Positions 16,113-23,595 of a stretch of 38,295 nucleotides of DNA are shown here, piece after piece (the first letter of the stretch is position 1; every line of letters starts with the position of its first letter). This stretch comes from JBCBAP01 sp038532435. GTDB lineage: Bacteria > Pseudomonadota > Alphaproteobacteria > Rhodobacterales > Rhodobacteraceae. Below the pieces are notes generated by a model. The model ran no database searches and had not been told where the DNA came from. It worked only from the letters and a program-made list of their open reading frames with translations. The position numbers were made by a program, and so were the translations under genes. The stretch is from assembly GCA_038532435.1 (NCBI GenBank), contig JBCBAP010000033.1, forward strand, positions 1 to 38,295. Reading direction: 5' to 3'.

Positions 16113-17186
16113 TCACCGCTGCGCCGAGAAGGTGAACATGGACTGGAGCGCATACATCACCCGGTCGAGCAGGTAGCCGATGATCCCGATGGTCAGGACC
16201 GCCACCATGATCTTGGCGAGCGACTGGCTGGAGCCGTTCTGGAACTCATCCCAGACAAACTTTCCGAGCCCCGGGTTCTGCGCGAGCATCTCTGCCGCGA
16301 TGAGAACCATCCAGCCGACACCGAGCGACAGGCGCAGACCGGTGAAGATGAGGGGCAGGGCGGAGGGCAGGACAAGTTTCGTCACCTTCGTCCACGGGCT
16401 CAGCTTCAGCACCTTGCCCACGTTGACCAGATCCTTGTCGATGCTCGCCACACCGAGGGCGGTGTTGATCAGAGTCGGCCAGAGAGAGCAGAGCGTCACG
16501 GTGATCGCGGAGGTGAGGAACGCCTTCTCAAACCACGGATTTTCGGACACATAGACCGCCGAGACGACCATCGTGACGATGGGCAGCCAGGCGAGCGGGC
16601 TCACGGGCTTGAAGATCTGAATGATCGGGTTCATCGCCGCGTTGAACGTCTTTGACAGGCCGCACATGATGCCGATAGGCACCGCGAAGACCGTCGCGAT
16701 CATGAAGCCGAAGAACACGGTCTGCAGCGAGGTCCAGATTTGCGCGTAGTAGGTCGGTGCGCCGGTGAACTCCCGCCACTTGACCCGGTCCGCACGGCCG
16801 TCCGCGATCAGCTTCTCATTACGTACTTCCTGCCTTTCGTAGAATGCGGCCGCCTTCTCCGTCTGCCGTACATGTTCTGCGTGGAGGTTCTGCGCCTGCT
16901 CCCAGACCTGACCGGGCCCCGGGACCGCGCCGAGAGACGTCTGAACCTGCGGGGCAAGGCTGGCCCAGAGGCCGAGGAAAACGATGATCGCCATGACGGG
17001 AACGCCGAGAAGACGCCAGATCTCCCGGGCGTTCTCCTTGGGGTTGTCGCCGGCGGCGAGTTTCAGGGCGGGAGTGATCCAGCTCAGTCCCATGATCTGG
17101 AAGTAGCTGTCCGCCTTGTTGATCCGGGTGAAGAGCCGCTCCTTGCGGGCCTCCCGCTCGAGATCTGGATCGGTGATCGCGCTCAT
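16113..17186 (-). CDS. nrtB: Nitrate ABC transporter, permease
   Basis: This 357-residue inner-membrane permease belongs to the NrtB/TauC/SsuC branch. A hydrophobic span lies near 60-82 (LGVPVMAIIVFLGLWASLAP), followed by a charged periplasmic helical stretch (HAEHVRQTEKAAAFYERQEVRNEK). The BPD_transp_1 domain runs from about 140 to 350, with the EAA-like coupling loop around LINTALGVASIDKDLVNVGKVLKLSPWTKVTKLVLPSALPLIFTGL. The long segment between the first span and the core is usual in nitrate permeases and absent from taurine ones. It lies 69 bases after nrtA, across a strong hairpin, and its stop overlaps a possible GTG start of the ATPase gene. Confidence 0.94.
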   Translation of the reverse strand: MSAITDPDLEREARKERLFTRINKADSYFQIMGLSWITPALKLAAGDNPKENAREIWRLLGVPVMAIIVFLGLWASLAPQVQTSLGAVPGPGQVWEQAQNLHAEHVRQTEKAAAFYERQEVRNEKLIADGRADRVKWREFTGAPTYYAQIWTSLQTVFFGFMIATVFAVPIGIMCGLSKTFNAAMNPIIQIFKPVSPLAWLPIVTMVVSAVYVSENPWFEKAFLTSAITVTLCSLWPTLINTALGVASIDKDLVNVGKVLKLSPWTKVTKLVLPSALPLIFTGLRLSLGVGWMVLIAAEMLAQNPGLGKFVWDEFQNGSSQSLAKIMVAVLTIGIIGYLLDRVMYALQSMFTFSAQR

Positions 17187-17211
17187 GTCTATGTCGCCTT
17201 GCCTGTCTGAA

Positions 17212-17246
17212 GGGAAAACTGGGGCGCGCGGTGCGGCGCGCGCCCC
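17212..17246 (-). terminator. Hairpin with T run between nrtA and nrtB (partial terminator)
   Basis: On the minus strand a perfect 10-base-pair GC stem (arms 17237-17246 and 17221-17230, six-base loop CCGCAC) follows the nrtA stop codon. It is succeeded by AGTTTTCCC. This is the arrangement often found after binding-protein genes of ABC transporters. There it lets some polymerases stop and stabilises the upstream message, so that the binding protein is made in excess over permease and ATPase. Confidence 0.7.
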
Positions 17247-17255
17247 ATGGCAGCC

Positions 17256-18608
17256 TTAGCCGCCGACCTGATCTTCGCCTTTCAAGCCGATGGAAAAGCT
17301 CGACAAATAGGCGTTGGGCGCCCGGCCGTCATACTCGACACCGTCGATGAATTCGGCGGTTGCGGGCTTGTAGCCATCGGTCTCCCACGGGAAGCCTGCC
17401 TCGGGTGCTAGCCCCTCGTCGACGAGCATCCGTGCGGCCTCGAGGTAGATGTCCGGACGGTAGACGGACTTCGCGACCTCGTCGTACCAGCTGTCCGGCT
17501 TTGCTTCCGCGATCTGGCCCCAGCGGCGCATCTGGGTGAGGTACCAGATGGCGTCGGAGTAGTAGGGGTAGGTCGCGTTGTAGCGGAAGAAGACGTTGAA
17601 GTCGGGGATCTCCCGCTTGTCGCCCTTTTCGAACTCGAAGGTGCCGGTCATGGAGTTCGCGATCACGTCATAGTCCGCGCCCACATATTCGGAGCGGGAC
17701 AGGATTTCCACCGCCTCGGGCCGGTTGGCGTTGTCGTTCTCGTCGAGCCAGATGGCCGCGCGGATCAGCGCCTTGGTGATCGCGAGCGTGGTGTTCGGAT
17801 TCTCTTCGGTGAATTCCTTGGTGAGGCCGAAGACCTTCTCCGGATTGTTCTTCCAGATCTGGTAGTCGGTGATGACCGGCACGCCGATCCCCTTGAACAC
17901 CGCCTGCTGGTTCCAGGGCTCACCCACGCAGTAGCCAAGGATCGTGCCCGCTTCCATGGTTGCAGGCATCTGCGGCGGCGGCGTGACGGACAGGAGGACG
18001 TCCGCGTCGATTTGGCCGGTCGTGTTGTTCGGGCTGTAGTAGCCCGGGTGCAGACCGCCCGCCGCGAGCCAGTAGCGCAGCTCGTAATTGTGGGTGGAGA
18101 CCGGGAAAACCATGCCCATGTTGAACGATTTGCCCTCGTCCTTGTAGCGGTCGACGATCGGCTTCATCGCGCTGGCAGAGATCGGGTGCACCGGCTTGCC
18201 GTCCGCATCCTGGGGGATGTTTGGCTTCATCTCTTCCCAGATCGCGTTCGACACGGTGATGCCGTTGCCGTTCAGGTCCATGGAGAACGGGGTGACAATG
18301 TGCGCTTCGGTGCCGTAGCCGATGGTCGCGGCCAGCGGCTGGCCTGCGAGCATGTGGGAGCCGTCGAGCTGACCGTCGATGGTGCGGTCGAGCAACACCT
18401 TCCAATTCGCCTGCGCCTCGAGCGTTACGAAAAGGCCTTCATCCTCGAAATACCCGAGCTCGTAGGCCACCGCGAGCGGAGCCATGTCGGTCAGCTTGAT
18501 AAAGCCGAAGGTCAGTTCGTCCTTCTCTACATCCAGCATCTCGGCAAAGGCGCCCGTGGCGGTGGCCGACACGAGGAGTGTCGAGGTCAGAAGAGATTTG
18601 AGCGTCAT
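17256..18608 (-). CDS. nrtA: Nitrate/nitrite ABC transporter, substrate-binding protein
   Basis: A 450-residue periplasmic binding protein of the NrtA/NasF family. The N-terminus MTLKSLLTSTLLVSATATGAFA is a Sec signal peptide with likely cleavage after AFA. Family blocks include LTFGFIKLTDMAPLAVAYELGYFEDEGL, the loop GSHMLAGQPLAATIGYG, SMDLNGNGITVSN, and ILGYCVGEPWNQQAVFKG. It captures nitrate (and often nitrite) and delivers it to NrtB. The start at 18608 has GGAGA seven to eight bases upstream. It is the first gene after the attenuated leader and is followed by a stem-loop that separates it from nrtB. The cytosolic sensor NasS upstream is a shorter, signal-less relative of the same fold. 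Confidence 0.95.
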   Translation of the reverse strand: MTLKSLLTSTLLVSATATGAFAEMLDVEKDELTFGFIKLTDMAPLAVAYELGYFEDEGLFVTLEAQANWKVLLDRTIDGQLDGSHMLAGQPLAATIGYGTEAHIVTPFSMDLNGNGITVSNAIWEEMKPNIPQDADGKPVHPISASAMKPIVDRYKDEGKSFNMGMVFPVSTHNYELRYWLAAGGLHPGYYSPNNTTGQIDADVLLSVTPPPQMPATMEAGTILGYCVGEPWNQQAVFKGIGVPVITDYQIWKNNPEKVFGLTKEFTEENPNTTLAITKALIRAAIWLDENDNANRPEAVEILSRSEYVGADYDVIANSMTGTFEFEKGDKREIPDFNVFFRYNATYPYYSDAIWYLTQMRRWGQIAEAKPDSWYDEVAKSVYRPDIYLEAARMLVDEGLAPEAGFPWETDGYKPATAEFIDGVEYDGRAPNAYLSSFSIGLKGEDQVGG

Positions 18609-18632
18609 GTTTGTCTCCGTTCAACGCGTGCC

Positions 18633-18686
18633 AAAAAGCTGCCGTAACCGTCCACACGCAGACGCGTGCCGATCACGAGCAGCTTT
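18633..18686 (-). terminator. Leader terminator upstream of nrtA (target of NasT antitermination)
   Basis: On the minus strand AAAGCTGC (18686-18679) pairs perfectly with GCAGCTTT (18642-18635). The helix can extend inwards through CGTGATC/GGTTACG with G-U pairs and an inner hairpin CACGC-GTCT-GCGTG. The outer stem merges into TTTTT (18637-18633), about 25 bases before the nrtA start. This has the form of an intrinsic terminator in the 5' leader. Its 5' arm overlaps the loop and 3' arm of the hexaloop hairpin at 18674-18694, so the two folds exclude each other. Confidence 0.72.
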
Positions 18687-18694
18687 GCTCCATG
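18674..18694 (-). promoter_or_regulatory. nasT target: Putative ANTAR (NasT) RNA-binding hairpin P2
   Basis: On the minus strand GAGC-AAAGCT-GCTC (18690-18677) forms a stem with a six-base loop that has A at loop position 1 and G at position 4. This is the conserved feature of hexaloops bound by ANTAR antiterminators such as NasR, EutV and NasT. The stem can lengthen past a bulged G by CAT/GTG (18694-18692 with 18676-18674). Forming this hairpin uses the 5' arm of the terminator. ANTAR targets normally contain two such loops; see the weaker P1 candidate upstream. Confidence 0.65.
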
Positions 18695-18715
18695 TCTTTC
18701 CCATCGGGGGAGGGT

Positions 18716-18731
18716 GGTCCTTGCACGGACC
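18716..18731 (-). promoter_or_regulatory. Possible ANTAR hairpin P1
   Basis: GGTCC-GTGCAA-GGACC on the minus strand is a perfect five-base-pair stem with a six-base loop, 21 bases before P2. It has the right size and position for the first hairpin of a two-hexaloop ANTAR target. However, its loop begins with G and has C at position 4, not the usual A and G. The call is therefore weak. Confidence 0.35.
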
Positions 18732-18765
18732 GGCCAGGGACACCGTTGCCGCTGGTCTGGCGATG

Positions 18766-18793
18766 AGACTACGCTGGAACGTTGGAGGGTCAA
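18766..18793 (-). promoter_or_regulatory. Candidate promoter of the nrtA-cysG operon
   Basis: On the minus strand TTGACC (18793-18788) and TAGTCT (18771-18766) are separated by 16 bases and resemble a sigma-70 promoter. Transcription would begin near 18759, giving a leader of about 150 bases that contains both hairpins and the terminator upstream of nrtA. No experimental support can be drawn from sequence alone. Confidence 0.4.
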
Positions 18794-18872
18794 GCAATCG
18801 TGCCAAAAAATGTGGCGGTAGATCTGATTCGACCACTGAGAATGCAGTCAGACGCTAAGGAATGCCCAATGA

Positions 18873-20033
18873 TTAGGCATTAGGATCGAATATGTGGCCA
18901 TCGAAAAAGGAATCGGGTCCCAGAATCAACTCCCCGCGATCGGAGGCGCAAGGTGTCGGCTCGGTCAGTCGGCCCTCCACCTTCGCCGATGCGGTGGGCA
19001 ACGGGATGGCAAGCTCTGCGAGGCCGCGCCGGTACAGGTCGGGGCGGAAGGACTCCTCCGCGACCCGACGGGCCTCTCCCAACCGGACACCCCAGGTGCG
19101 CGACACGCGGGAGGCGATCCAGCCCGACGCGCTCTTCCACGGGAAACAGACCGCGGGGCCCGCGAACCGCAACGCGTGGGGGGCCGTGCCGATGCGCCCG
19201 CCGCTGTCGAGCAGGAACCGTCCGGTCAGCGCCCGTTCGATCGGCTCTTCAGCGCAATTGAGGTAGTGGGGCTGGCCGAGGATGCCCGGGGTGAGGTCGA
19301 TCGCCTCCGGCCGTGCGAGCCATTCCCCGGCCCGATGGACCGCGCGAAGGAGCGCGTCGAGCACCTCGGGATTGCGTTCGTGCCAGTCCCGCCGCACGCC
19401 GAGCGCCTTTTCCGGCGCACCCGACCAGATCGAAGCGCCCGCGAGCAGCATCTCCACCTCGCCACGATCGACGGCGAAGGACCCCCAAGGCTCTCCCACC
19501 ATCACCATATCGATCTCTCCCGCGGCCAGCACGTCCGGCAAGAGGGGCGGAGGCGCGATGGTGAAACGCAGCGCCTGCGGTTCCGCCTCCTTGAGCAGAT
19601 ATTCGACAAGCACCCGGTGCATCGAGTGCGCAAACGGGATTCCGATGCGTAGAGGATGGACCTTGGAGCGGCGGATCAATGCCTGCGCCGTGCCAGCCGC
19701 GTCGCCGAACCGCGCCCCATCCGCGCGGAGCGCTGCGGAAAGCCCCGTAGCGGCGGTCAGCGTTGTTCCGTTGAGGTTGAGCACGTAGGGCACGTCGATC
19801 TGGGCCGCCATCGGACCGGTGCCAAGGCTCATGGCGATGGCAAGCGGCGTCAGCATGTGCGCTGCCGGGTAGATCGACAGGCCGAGCTTGTCGCGGATGT
19901 TGGACCAGCTCGCCTCCCGCTGAAGGCTCAGCGCGATCCCTTCCTCCTCCGCGAATCCCATCTCGCGTGCGATGATCAGTGGCGCCGCGTCGGTGAGGGA
20001 GATGAACCCGCAGATCAGGTCGTGCAGGCTCAT
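18873..20033 (-). CDS. nasS: Nitrate/nitrite sensor protein NasS (NrtA-like, cytosolic)
   Basis: The 386-residue product has the NrtA fold (LICGFISLTDAAPLIIAREMGFAEEEGI, LNLNGTTLTAATGLS, MVMVGEPWGSFAVDRGEV) but no signal peptide, so it remains in the cytoplasm. In characterised systems (Paracoccus, Azotobacter, Bradyrhizobium) NasS holds the antiterminator NasT inactive. It releases NasT when nitrate or nitrite binds. Here it overlaps nasT by four bases (ATGA at 20030-20033), as expected for partners made in fixed ratio. It precedes the nrtA leader by 264 bases, on the same strand. Confidence 0.92.
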   Translation of the reverse strand: MSLHDLICGFISLTDAAPLIIAREMGFAEEEGIALSLQREASWSNIRDKLGLSIYPAAHMLTPLAIAMSLGTGPMAAQIDVPYVLNLNGTTLTAATGLSAALRADGARFGDAAGTAQALIRRSKVHPLRIGIPFAHSMHRVLVEYLLKEAEPQALRFTIAPPPLLPDVLAAGEIDMVMVGEPWGSFAVDRGEVEMLLAGASIWSGAPEKALGVRRDWHERNPEVLDALLRAVHRAGEWLARPEAIDLTPGILGQPHYLNCAEEPIERALTGRFLLDSGGRIGTAPHALRFAGPAVCFPWKSASGWIASRVSRTWGVRLGEARRVAEESFRPDLYRRGLAELAIPLPTASAKVEGRLTEPTPCASDRGELILGPDSFFDGHIFDPNA

Positions 20034-20611
20034 GACAGAAGGCCCGCCGCGGTGACGAGGCCTTCAGCAACCTCGCCGATCTTCTTGCCCTGGTCCATCG
20101 CGGTCTTGCGGAGCAGCGCGTAGGCCTCCTCCTCCGACACGCCGCGTGCCTTCATCAGAATGCCCTTCGCCCGGTCGATGGTCTTGCGCTCGGCGAGGGC
20201 TGCCTTGGTCGCATGCAGCTCGTTGCGCAACCGGGTGAAGGTGTGGAACCGGGCGATGGCCGTCTCCAGCACTGGTTTGATCCGGTCCTTCCTTAGACCG
20301 TCGACCACATAAGCCGACACACCAGCCTCCACCGCCGCGGTCATCATCGCGGTGTCGGAGCGGTCGACGAACATGGCAACCGGGCGTTCGTCCGGAGTCG
20401 CAGCGGTGGCAATCTCCGTGAGGATGTCCCGGTTCGGGTTCTCCAGATCGATGAGAACGATGTCCGGTCTGAGGTCGCTCAGCCGGCGGGCGAGGCCCAC
20501 CGTGTCTCCAACGACAGAGATCCGCTCATGGCCCGCATCACGCAAACCATCCACGATCATCAGGGCCCGATCGCGATCAAGGTCCACGACGACAATGTGC
20601 AGATCTTTCAT
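20030..20611 (-). CDS. nasT: Antiterminator NasT (receiver-like plus ANTAR domain)
   Basis: A 193-residue protein with an N-terminal response-regulator-like domain (MKDLHIVVVDLDRDRALM, VLIDLENPNRDILTEI) and a C-terminal ANTAR RNA-binding domain. The ANTAR region is visible as LAERKTIDRAKGILMKARGVSEEEAYALLRKTAMDQGKKIGEVAEGLV. ANTAR proteins bind paired hexaloop hairpins in leader RNA and prevent termination. NasT does so for nitrate assimilation genes when NasS frees it. The leader of nrtA, 1.2 kb downstream, holds a matching structure. The start at 20611 gives the usual length; an upstream ATG at 20677 adds residues with no resemblance to the family. Confidence 0.93.
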   Translation of the reverse strand: MKDLHIVVVDLDRDRALMIVDGLRDAGHERISVVGDTVGLARRLSDLRPDIVLIDLENPNRDILTEIATAATPDERPVAMFVDRSDTAMMTAAVEAGVSAYVVDGLRKDRIKPVLETAIARFHTFTRLRNELHATKAALAERKTIDRAKGILMKARGVSEEEAYALLRKTAMDQGKKIGEVAEGLVTAAGLLS

Positions 20612-20904
20612 GTATGACGCACCGTAACGTACAGATTCTGTGGATGCTGCACCGCAACAGAGATAAAAGCAATTCATTCATGTTATATTAATCTGGAGAT
20701 TTCACTGAGATTTTGCATACTGAAAGCACTTTGAAAGGTGGAATGGTCACAACGTGGGGACGTTGAGGGCATTTCGAACCGGGGTGGCGGTCGAGGGACG
20801 GACCGATTTCGGCCCAGTATCCGGTGAGTCAGCTAAAGCGCATGGCGGCATCCCCCGCCACAAAATGCGTTGTGTATAGAAGTAACAACTGGGGACGAAA
20901 CGAT
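20612..20904. promoter_or_regulatory. Divergent intergenic region between nasT and zur
   Basis: This 293-base gap must carry the promoters of nasT (minus) and zur (plus). It is AT-richer than its surroundings at 20660-20720. I see a near-perfect direct repeat, GCACCGTAAC (20619-20628) and GCACCGCAAC (20649-20658), just 5' of nasT. There is a TGGCGG/CCGCCA hairpin at 20843-20860, and a GTTGT-N11-ACAAC inverted repeat (20869-20889) around a TATAGA just before the zur ribosome-binding site. Confidence 0.45.
20869..20889 (+). promoter_or_regulatory. Possible autoregulatory operator of zur
   Basis: GTTGT and ACAAC form an inverted repeat over 21 bases, with an AT-rich centre containing TATAGA, a possible -10 element. 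It ends two bases before the GGGGA ribosome-binding site. Fur-family regulators bind 19-23-base inverted repeats with AT-rich centres, so autoregulation is plausible. The match is too short to be sure. Confidence 0.3.
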
Positions 20905-21351
20905 ATGCTGGAAGATACTCGGCGCGACCGAAAAGCGGCGAAGCCGCTGACCCGCAATCAGATGCTCGTCTTTAACGCGCTTCAGGACGCCGGATCAGCG
21001 ATGAGCGCTTATGCGATCCTTGATGTCCTTCGATCGGAAGGGTTGCGTGCACCGCTTCAGGTGTACCGCGCCCTCGAAAAGTTATGCGCGAACGGTCTGG
21101 TACACCGGATCGAGAGTCAAAACGCGTTCATTCTCTGCGCCCACCCGGACGGGGAGACCCATCCGCAGCCCGTCTTCCTCATCTGCACGGAGTGCAAGGA
21201 GGTGCGGGAATGCGTTGATCCGGTGATCACCCAGGCGATCCTCGCTCTCTCCGAACGGGAGGGGTTCAATGCCATGCGCACGATCCTGGAGGTCGAGGGC
21301 GTGTGCAAAAGCTGCCGCGGAAAGCGGGCGGAGAAACTGTCCGTGGTCTGA
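20905..21351 (+). CDS. zur: Zinc uptake regulator, Fur family
   Basis: This 148-residue Fur-family repressor matches Zur best. It has a winged-helix N-terminus (MSAYAILDVLRSEGLRAPLQVYRALEKLCANGLVHRIES). The structural zinc cysteines are C94/C97 (CTEC) and C134/C137 (CKSC). The residues equivalent to the E. coli Zur regulatory site are all present (H67, C78, H86, E102). With zinc bound, Zur represses zinc import genes. No znuABC is visible here, so its targets lie elsewhere. The ATG at 20905 follows GGGGA; an in-frame upstream extension to 20824 lacks family resemblance. Confidence 0.87.
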   Translation: MLEDTRRDRKAAKPLTRNQMLVFNALQDAGSAMSAYAILDVLRSEGLRAPLQVYRALEKLCANGLVHRIESQNAFILCAHPDGETHPQPVFLICTECKEVRECVDPVITQAILALSEREGFNAMRTILEVEGVCKSCRGKRAEKLSVV

Positions 21352-21355
21352 GGGC

Positions 21356-22216
21356 TCAGACGCCGTTGATCGGGATCTTCAGGTAGCGCTGGCCATTGTC
21401 TTCCGCGGGGGGCATCTGGCCAGCCCGCATGTTCACCTGAATGGACGGAAGGATCAGCTTGGGCATGCCGAGCTTAGCGTCCCGCTCCGTCCGGGTCTTC
21501 ACGAACTCCTCCCGGCTCTTGCCCGCAATGTGGACGTTGCCGTCCCGCTGTTCGCGGACCGTGGTTTCCCATGCATACTCGTCACGTCCCGGCGCTTTGT
21601 AGTCGTGGCACAGGAAGAGGCGGGTGTCGTCGGGCAGGGAGAGGACCTTCTGGATCGAGTCCCACAGAACCTCCGCCGAGCCACCGGGAAAATCGCACCG
21701 CGCGGTGCCGAAGTCCGGCATGAACAGCGTGTCGCCCACGAAGGCGGCATCGCCGATCACATAGGTGAGGCATGCGGGCGTGTGCCCCGGCGTTTCGAGC
21801 ACGAAGCCGTTGAGTGTGCCGATGGAAAACCTGTCCTGCTCCTTAAAAAGAGCGTCGAACTGGCTGCCATCCCTCTGAAATTCGGTTCCCGCGTTGAAAA
21901 TCTTGCCGAACGTGTCCTGCACCACGGTGATGTGATGCCCGATCCCGATCTTGCCGCCAATCCGGTCCTGGATGTAGGGCGCGGCCGAGAGGTGATCCGC
22001 GTGCACGTGGGATTCGAGGATCCACTCAAGCGTAAGTCCCTCCTTCTCCACATGGGCGATGATCTCGTCGGCCGAGGAGGTGTCCGTCCGTCCGGAGGCC
22101 TGGTCGAAATCGAGGACCGAGTCGACGATGGCGCAGGCCCGGGTTTCCCGATCGGTCACGACGTAGGAGATCGTGTTGGAGGCGGGGTCGAAGAATGCTG
22201 AAACGTCCGGAGTCAT
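21356..22216 (-). CDS. Metallo-beta-lactamase-fold protein, persulfide-dioxygenase-like (Blh/ETHE1 group)
   Basis: A 286-residue member of the glyoxalase II/ETHE1 superfamily. The metal-binding motif HVHADH gives H70, H72, D74 and H75, followed by ETPGHTPACLTYVIGD with a further histidine and AFVGDTLFMPDFGTARCDFPGGSA. The DFGTARCDFPGG stretch is characteristic of persulfide dioxygenase and Blh proteins, which oxidise glutathione persulfide to sulfite. That would suit a cell degrading organosulfur compounds, but it is not linked to the taurine genes here. The start at 22216 has AGGGGAGA upstream. It is convergent with zur (4 bases apart) and divergent from kbl. Confidence 0.85.
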   Translation of the reverse strand: MTPDVSAFFDPASNTISYVVTDRETRACAIVDSVLDFDQASGRTDTSSADEIIAHVEKEGLTLEWILESHVHADHLSAAPYIQDRIGGKIGIGHHITVVQDTFGKIFNAGTEFQRDGSQFDALFKEQDRFSIGTLNGFVLETPGHTPACLTYVIGDAAFVGDTLFMPDFGTARCDFPGGSAEVLWDSIQKVLSLPDDTRLFLCHDYKAPGRDEYAWETTVREQRDGNVHIAGKSREEFVKTRTERDAKLGMPKLILPSIQVNMRAGQMPPAEDNGQRYLKIPINGV

Positions 22217-22395
22217 GGAAAATCTCCCCTTGATCGGCGCGGTGTTGCCCAAAGGATAACCGCAGGTGTCCGGGAACGTCCAGCGGTGGAGCCTGCGGTT
22301 TCACGCAGCGGTGAATTTGCGCCGCGCCGGTGTCGGTTCCGGACGGGCGGGGAGCACGCTAGTGTCGGAGAGATCCGGAAACGAAAGGATCGGCG

Positions 22396-23595
22396 ATGAC
22401 GACAGCATTTCTGGACCGGCTCGACGAGGAACTGGCGGCGATCGATGCGGATGGTCTGACGAAGCGGGAGCGCGCTATCGCCTCTCCCCAGGCGGCCCGC
22501 ATCGCGCTTGCGGCGGACGGGCGGGGTGTCATCAACCTGTGCGCCAACAACTATCTGGGTCTTGCCGACCATCCCGCATTGGCGCGGGCAGCCGCGGAAG
22601 CGGGCGAAGGTCACGGCTACGGCATGGCGAGCGTCCGGTTCATCTGTGGAACCCAGACCCTCCATCAGACGCTCGAGGCACGGCTGGCGAGCTTTCTCGG
22701 CACCGAGGATGCCATCCTCTACGCCGCCTGCTTCGATGCGAACGGCGGGCTGTTCGAACCGCTGCTTGGACCGGAGGATGCGATCGTGTCCGACGCCCTG
22801 AACCACGCCTCGATCATTGATGGTATCCGGTTGTGCAAGGCGCGCCGCTACCGCTACGCCAACGCGGACATGGCCGATCTGGAGCGTCAGTTGACCGAAG
22901 CACGGGCCGGGGGCGCGCGCACGATCCTGATCGCGACAGATGGTGTCTTCTCCATGGACGGCACGCTGGCCCCGCTCGATGAGATTGCGACCCTTGCGGA
23001 GCGATTCGGGGCGGTCGTCATGGTTGATGATTGCCACTCGACGGGCGTGCTCGGCCCGAACGGCCGTGGCACACCGCACCATTTCGGGGTGGCCGACCGG
23101 GTCACTATCCTGACCGGTACCCTGGGCAAGGCGCTCGGCGGGGCGATCGGCGGGTACACGGCGGGGCCGCGTGCGGTCATCGAGATGCTGAGGCAACGGT
23201 CCCGTCCCTATCTCTTTTCCAACGCCCTGCCACCGGCGATGGTCGCGGGCGCACTTGCCGCGCTCGACCTGGTCGAGGCGGGAGATCACCTTCGCGCCCG
23301 GCTCACCGCCAACGCGACACGGTGGCGGGAGGGGCTGACCGCCCTCGGTTTCCGCCTTCTGCCTGGCACCCATCCGATCATCCCGGTGATGGTCGGCGAG
23401 GCTGCCCCAGCGGTCGCATTAGCCGAGGCGCTCGACCGGTGCAGTGTCTATGTGACGGCGTTCTCCTTCCCCGTTGTCCCCCGCGGTCAGGCCCGCATTC
23501 GGACGCAGATGAACGCGGCCCTCACGGAGGAGGATCTGGAGATGGCGCTCACCGCCTTCGCCGATGCGGGTCGCGAAGTCGGGTTGATCCGATGA
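22396..23595 (+). CDS. kbl: Glycine C-acetyltransferase (2-amino-3-ketobutyrate CoA ligase)
   Basis: This PLP enzyme cleaves 2-amino-3-ketobutyrate with CoA to glycine and acetyl-CoA, the second step of threonine breakdown. The 399-residue product has the alpha-oxoamine synthase blocks: NLCANNYLGLADHP, YGMASVRFICGTQTLHQTLE, DDCHSTGVLGPNGRG and the PLP lysine K245 in LTGTLGKALGGAIGGY. That is within one residue of the E. coli position, and length agrees with the family (398). The stop overlaps the tdh start by four bases. Upstream, 179 bases separate it from the divergent metallo-beta-lactamase gene. Confidence 0.96.
   Translation: MTTAFLDRLDEELAAIDADGLTKRERAIASPQAARIALAADGRGVINLCANNYLGLADHPALARAAAEAGEGHGYGMASVRFICGTQTLHQTLEARLASFLGTEDAILYAACFDANGGLFEPLLGPEDAIVSDALNHASIIDGIRLCKARRYRYANADMADLERQLTEARAGGARTILIATDGVFSMDGTLAPLDEIATLAERFGAVVMVDDCHSTGVLGPNGRGTPHHFGVADRVTILTGTLGKALGGAIGGYTAGPRAVIEMLRQRSRPYLFSNALPPAMVAGALAALDLVEAGDHLRARLTANATRWREGLTALGFRLLPGTHPIIPVMVGEAAPAVALAEALDRCSVYVTAFSFPVVPRGQARIRTQMNAALTEEDLEMALTAFADAGREVGLIR

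Noticed and set aside
18795..18810. TGGCACGATTGC upstream of nrtA, resembling a sigma-54 promoter
   Set aside because: The GG and GC elements are only seven bases apart instead of ten, so sigma-54 could not use it as a standard -24/-12 site.
20612..20677. N-terminal extension of NasT from an upstream ATG at 20677
   Set aside because: The added residues do not match the family, whose proteins begin at the receiver domain as at 20611.
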